From Leptolyngbya sp. PCC 7375 (lineage in GTDB: Bacteria > Cyanobacteriota > Cyanobacteriia > Phormidesmidales > Phormidesmidaceae): a stretch of DNA of 64,000 bases. Both the position numbers and the translations under genes were made by a program. Below, piece by piece: positions 61,176 through 64,000 of this stretch (position 1 is its first letter; each line of letters opens with the position of its first letter). The stretch lies in NCBI RefSeq assembly GCF_000316115.1, contig NZ_JH993797.1, positions 6,111,961-6,175,960 of the forward strand, in the 5' to 3' direction. The notes below the pieces were generated by a model that was not told the origin of the DNA, did not search any database, and saw only the letters and a program-made list of their open reading frames with translations.

Positions 61176-62327
61176 TTATTTACCGGCTAATTCGCGCTGT
61201 TCGCGTTTGACATCGGGATCTAGCTCCAGATCTGGATAGGTGCTGAGTTGGGGTTGTAGGCCAAATAAATCACGAATCTGGCGGACGGCATCATCACGGA
61301 CCCAACCAACGATCCCCTTAGGTAGCACCGTCACCACTAGCAAGAACAGGGCTCCTTGAAAGAATAGCCACACCTCTGGAAATTGTTCACTCAGGAGAGC
61401 TTGAGCCCAGTTAACCACCAAGGCACCCAAAATCGCACCGCCAAGGGTGGCGCGACCACCCACGGCAACCCAAATCACCATTTCAATCGAGAAGGCAACG
61501 CTCATGTACTGTGGCGTGATACCGCTAGATTGAACGGTATACAAAGCACCCGCTGCTCCAGCAATACCACCTGCCACGGCGAATACCAGGACCTTAAACA
61601 TGGCAGGGTTATACCCTGAAAATCTGAGGCGGTTCTCATCATCGCGAATGGCAATGAGTAGACGACCAAAGCGACCACGGGTCAACCATCGGCAAAGACC
61701 ATAGGTAAGGGCAAGGACAATAACGGTGGCAACATAGAAGGCAAACTGCATGCGATCGCTACCCACCTGCTGACCAAACAGAACCGTGGTATCAGTAGTG
61801 AGACCGTTCGTACCATTGATCAGCTTTTGTTGGCCATTAAAGAAGTTAAAAAACACCACCAGCATGGCCTGGGTCAAAATCGAGAAATAGACGCCTCGAA
61901 TCCGGTTACGAAAGACCAGATACCCCAGTAAACCAGCCACTAAACCAGGTAAGGCCACAATGGCAATGAGGGTAACCGGCAGTGAATAGAACGGCTGCCA
62001 GAACCAGGGCAGCTCTGACACACCATATAAGCCAAAAAATTCTGGCAGACCATCGCCAGCAAGATTGAGCTGCAAATGCATCGCAAATGCATAGCCTCCC
62101 AGGGCAAAGAAAATCCCCTGGCCAAGACTCAGCAACCCGGTGTAGCCCCAAATCAGGTCAACCCCCAGGGCCACAATCGCTAATGCTAAAAACCGCCCTA
62201 GCAACCCTAAACGGAAACCAGACAGTACTAACGGCGCAACAAAGATCAGGGCAAAGGCCAGACCAATAACAATACTTGCTTCGAGGGCACGTCTGCGCTT
62301 TTTGCCGACGGGTTTTGTCTCCAACAT
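61176..62327 (-). CDS. urtC: Urea ABC transporter permease UrtC
   Basis: 383 residues, LivM-type inner-membrane permease with about ten helices. Family features are GYTGLLSLGQGIFFALGGYAFAMHL (core GLLSLGQG) and IRDDENRLRFSGYNPAMFKV, with the EAA-like loop ahead of AGGIAGAAGALY. The C-terminal hydrophilic tail ends VKREQRELAGK. It pairs with UrtB. It starts 2 bp after the urtB stop, so the two are translationally coupled. Confidence 0.95.
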   Translation of the reverse strand: MLETKPVGKKRRRALEASIVIGLAFALIFVAPLVLSGFRLGLLGRFLALAIVALGVDLIWGYTGLLSLGQGIFFALGGYAFAMHLQLNLAGDGLPEFFGLYGVSELPWFWQPFYSLPVTLIAIVALPGLVAGLLGYLVFRNRIRGVYFSILTQAMLVVFFNFFNGQQKLINGTNGLTTDTTVLFGQQVGSDRMQFAFYVATVIVLALTYGLCRWLTRGRFGRLLIAIRDDENRLRFSGYNPAMFKVLVFAVAGGIAGAAGALYTVQSSGITPQYMSVAFSIEMVIWVAVGGRATLGGAILGALVVNWAQALLSEQFPEVWLFFQGALFLLVVTVLPKGIVGWVRDDAVRQIRDLFGLQPQLSTYPDLELDPDVKREQRELAGK

Positions 62328-62329
62328 TG

Positions 62330-63496
62330 TTACACCTCCACCGAACGGCCTTTTTGTGGGAATAAGCCCGCTGGCTTAATCTGCAGAAAGGCAATAATCA
62401 GGGCAAATACTAAGACCTTGGCCATACTCGTTGTGGCAAAGAATGTAGCCGTATCAATCAGAGGCTGTAGAGACTCGCTAGAGGGCAATATCAGTACTAA
62501 AGTGCCGGAACCCACGATGTAGGTAATGATGCCAATCAACAGAGCCGCGACAATGCTACCGATGAGCTTACCAACCCCGCCAACGACCACCACCATAAAG
62601 GCGTCAACAATATAGTTACTACCTAGGTTCGGACCTACAGAGCCCAGCAGTGTAACAGCGCAACCGGCAATGCCAGCCAGTCCGGACCCTAAGGCAAAGG
62701 TCAGGGCATCCACTCGCTTTGTAGGAATTCCCAAACAGGCACTCATGTCACGGTTTTGGGTCACCGCTCGAATCCGCAAACCCCAGGCAGATTTATTGAG
62801 GAACCAGAATGTACCTAGCAGGCAAATAATTGTCAGTGCAATGATAAAAATACGCGCGGCTGGAAATGAAAGCGTATCCGTAACACTAATACTATCCTGG
62901 AGCCACTTGGGAGCCGTCACATCCACGTTACGAGCACTAAACCAAGGTTTAGACATGGTGGGATTACCATTCAGAGAACGCCCAAATGTGATGCCAATGG
63001 CGGCAGAAAGTATTAAAACAACAAAGTTAGCCAGCTTTTGACGCGGCCCTAAGTTAGCAAACTTGTTCAAAACAGCCCGTCCACCAAAAAGCAACCCACA
63101 AATAGCCAGGATGCCAAAGGTCATGGCCCAACTAACACTGCGCACAAACTGCTGCAAAATGAGGCTGACACCCCAGGTAGCCAAGAGCGTTTCCAAGGGT
63201 CGCCCATAGAGCAATCGAATGACGCTGCGTTCTAGCAAGAGCCCTACCAGGGCTGCCACGATAAAAGAGAGGGGTAAAGCTAACCAAATGTAGAAGTCTT
63301 GAGCCCCATCACCTAGGGACTTAAAGCTGTTCTGGACCACATAGGTGGTGTAAGCCCCTAGCATCATTAGCTCTCCATGGGCCAGATTAATTACACCCAT
63401 GAGACCAAACACAATGGCCAGACCCAGGGCAACAATCAGTAGCACTGCCCCAATGCTGATGCCGTTAAATATGCCGTTGATTAAACCGTCGAGCAC
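62330..63496 (-). CDS. urtB: Urea ABC transporter permease UrtB
   Basis: 388 residues, LivH-type permease. Landmarks are FGLMGVINLAHGELMMLGAYTTY (core NLAHGELMMLGAY), LLERSVIRLLYGRPLETLLATWG and the loop NRDMSACLGIPTKRVDALTFALGSGLAGIAG. The long extramembrane segment with SKPWFSARNVDV is typical of UrtB. It follows urtA across a terminator-like hairpin. Confidence 0.95.
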   Translation of the reverse strand: MLDGLINGIFNGISIGAVLLIVALGLAIVFGLMGVINLAHGELMMLGAYTTYVVQNSFKSLGDGAQDFYIWLALPLSFIVAALVGLLLERSVIRLLYGRPLETLLATWGVSLILQQFVRSVSWAMTFGILAICGLLFGGRAVLNKFANLGPRQKLANFVVLILSAAIGITFGRSLNGNPTMSKPWFSARNVDVTAPKWLQDSISVTDTLSFPAARIFIIALTIICLLGTFWFLNKSAWGLRIRAVTQNRDMSACLGIPTKRVDALTFALGSGLAGIAGCAVTLLGSVGPNLGSNYIVDAFMVVVVGGVGKLIGSIVAALLIGIITYIVGSGTLVLILPSSESLQPLIDTATFFATTSMAKVLVFALIIAFLQIKPAGLFPQKGRSVEV

Positions 63497-63539
63497 GACA
63501 ATTACCTGTCAAAAAAGTAAACTCTTCTTCCCTTGAATG

Positions 63540-63570
63540 AAAAAAGGGAAGAGCCACAGTGACTCTCCCC
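63540..63570 (-). terminator. Terminator or attenuator between urtA and urtB
   Basis: On the minus strand GGGGAGAG (63563-63570) pairs with CTCTTCCC (63546-63553), with one G-T wobble, and is followed by a run of six T. Partial termination here would yield more UrtA than the other subunits. Confidence 0.75.
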
Positions 63571-63592
63571 TGTCAGCTAACCTACAAAAGCT

Positions 63593-64000
63593 TTAGGCTG
63601 CTTTAAACTTGCCACCCTTAGCAGGGTCAGACCAGTCGCACGCATAGCCCTTAGTATCAGGAACAAACTGATTCCAAGGAATTGGATCAACCGGACCATC
63701 AGTCTCGGAAACAATTTCAAATAGACCGTCTTCACGGATTTCACCAATGCGAACAGTCTTAGAAATGTGATGGTTGGGGTTCATGGTAACCGTACCACCT
63801 GGGGCGTCGAAGGTCTGGCCATAGGCTGCCTCACGTACTGCGGCAATATCAGTAGAACCCGCTTTCTCAACCGCTTGTTTCCATAGGTAAACCATGATGT
63901 AAGCGGCTTCCATGGGATCGTTGGTTACGCGCTCATCGCCATACTCAGCTTTAAAATCGGAAACCCACTTCTCGTTAGCAGGGCTTTCGACAGTCTGGAA
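63593..64000 (-). CDS. urtA: Urea ABC transporter substrate-binding protein UrtA (C-terminal part)
   Basis: The last 135 codons of UrtA. The gene runs off the right edge of the window. Diagnostic sequence includes NDPMEAAYIMVYLWKQAVEKA, FDAPGGTVTMNPNHHISKTVRIGEI (core NHHISKTV) and WNQFVPDTKGYACDWS near the end. This protein captures urea in the periplasm. An in-frame ATG at 63913 is internal, not the start. The NtcA-type promoter expected before urtA lies outside the window. Confidence 0.95.
   Translation of the reverse strand, partial: FQTVESPANEKWVSDFKAEYGDERVTNDPMEAAYIMVYLWKQAVEKAGSTDIAAVREAAYGQTFDAPGGTVTMNPNHHISKTVRIGEIREDGLFEIVSETDGPVDPIPWNQFVPDTKGYACDWSDPAKGGKFKAA

Overview
The window is cyanobacterial chromosome. 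It carries the photosystem II operon rubA-ycf48-psbEFLJ, the NDH-1 genes ndhCKJ, an IdiA/FutA iron-binding protein, a FurA-type regulator, a urea transporter (urt), a two-component and cyclic-di-GMP signalling cluster, and many copies of the octamer GCGATCGC (HIP1). I cannot name the genus from sequence alone. The load of insertion sequences and the salvage genes suggest a cyanobacterium with a sizeable, plastic genome.

Layout. 1-9.8 kb: cyclophilin, an unrecognised protein, a long coiled-coil/BRCT membrane-anchored protein, succinate dehydrogenase cytochrome b and flavoprotein subunits (no iron-sulfur subunit nearby), a CIA30-domain protein, a broken Uma2 gene and an NAD(P)-binding SDR. 10-21.3 kb: a mobile-element island with three nested insertions. 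They are an IS4 element inside a MITE-like repeat, an unassigned IS inside an IS630 element, and an IS4-like element inside an IS1634 element. All three inserts have exact target duplications, and the two that hit genes restore the host reading frame when removed on paper. An IS21 element closes the island. One non-transposase gene lies in it, a four-helix membrane protein resembling the cyanobacterial TRADD-N-associated membrane domain. 21.5-27 kb: a HigBA-like toxin-antitoxin pair, small cyanobacterial proteins of unknown role, and mnmG.

27-35 kb: HAD hydrolase, NurA-domain protein, WD40 protein, NfuA-like scaffold, serS, rseP, a second copy of the MITE-like repeat, nth, a 41-residue membrane protein and rpsN. 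35-42 kb: histidine kinase, response regulator and a REC-PAS-PAS-GGDEF-EAL protein, then an unrecognised 693-residue protein. 42.6-47.4 kb: a PsaI-like small protein and the photosynthesis/NDH-1 block. 47.5-52.4 kb: Stf0 sulfotransferase, PKHD hydroxylase, FutA, Fur (with a perfect 13-bp-arm inverted repeat in its leader) and a pentapeptide-repeat protein.

52.5-64 kb: nitrogen salvage. hpxO-hiuH-uraD encode the three steps from urate to allantoin. They are followed by a Ser/Thr kinase gene cut by one nonsense codon, purU, mscL and a sulfotransferase. The urea ABC transporter urtABCDE follows on the minus strand, with urtA running off the window. Its ATPase UrtD carries an extra C-terminal TerB-like domain. 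Two spacers show short tandem repeats that multiply the stop codon of the upstream gene (13-bp units after hpxO, 15-bp units after urtE).
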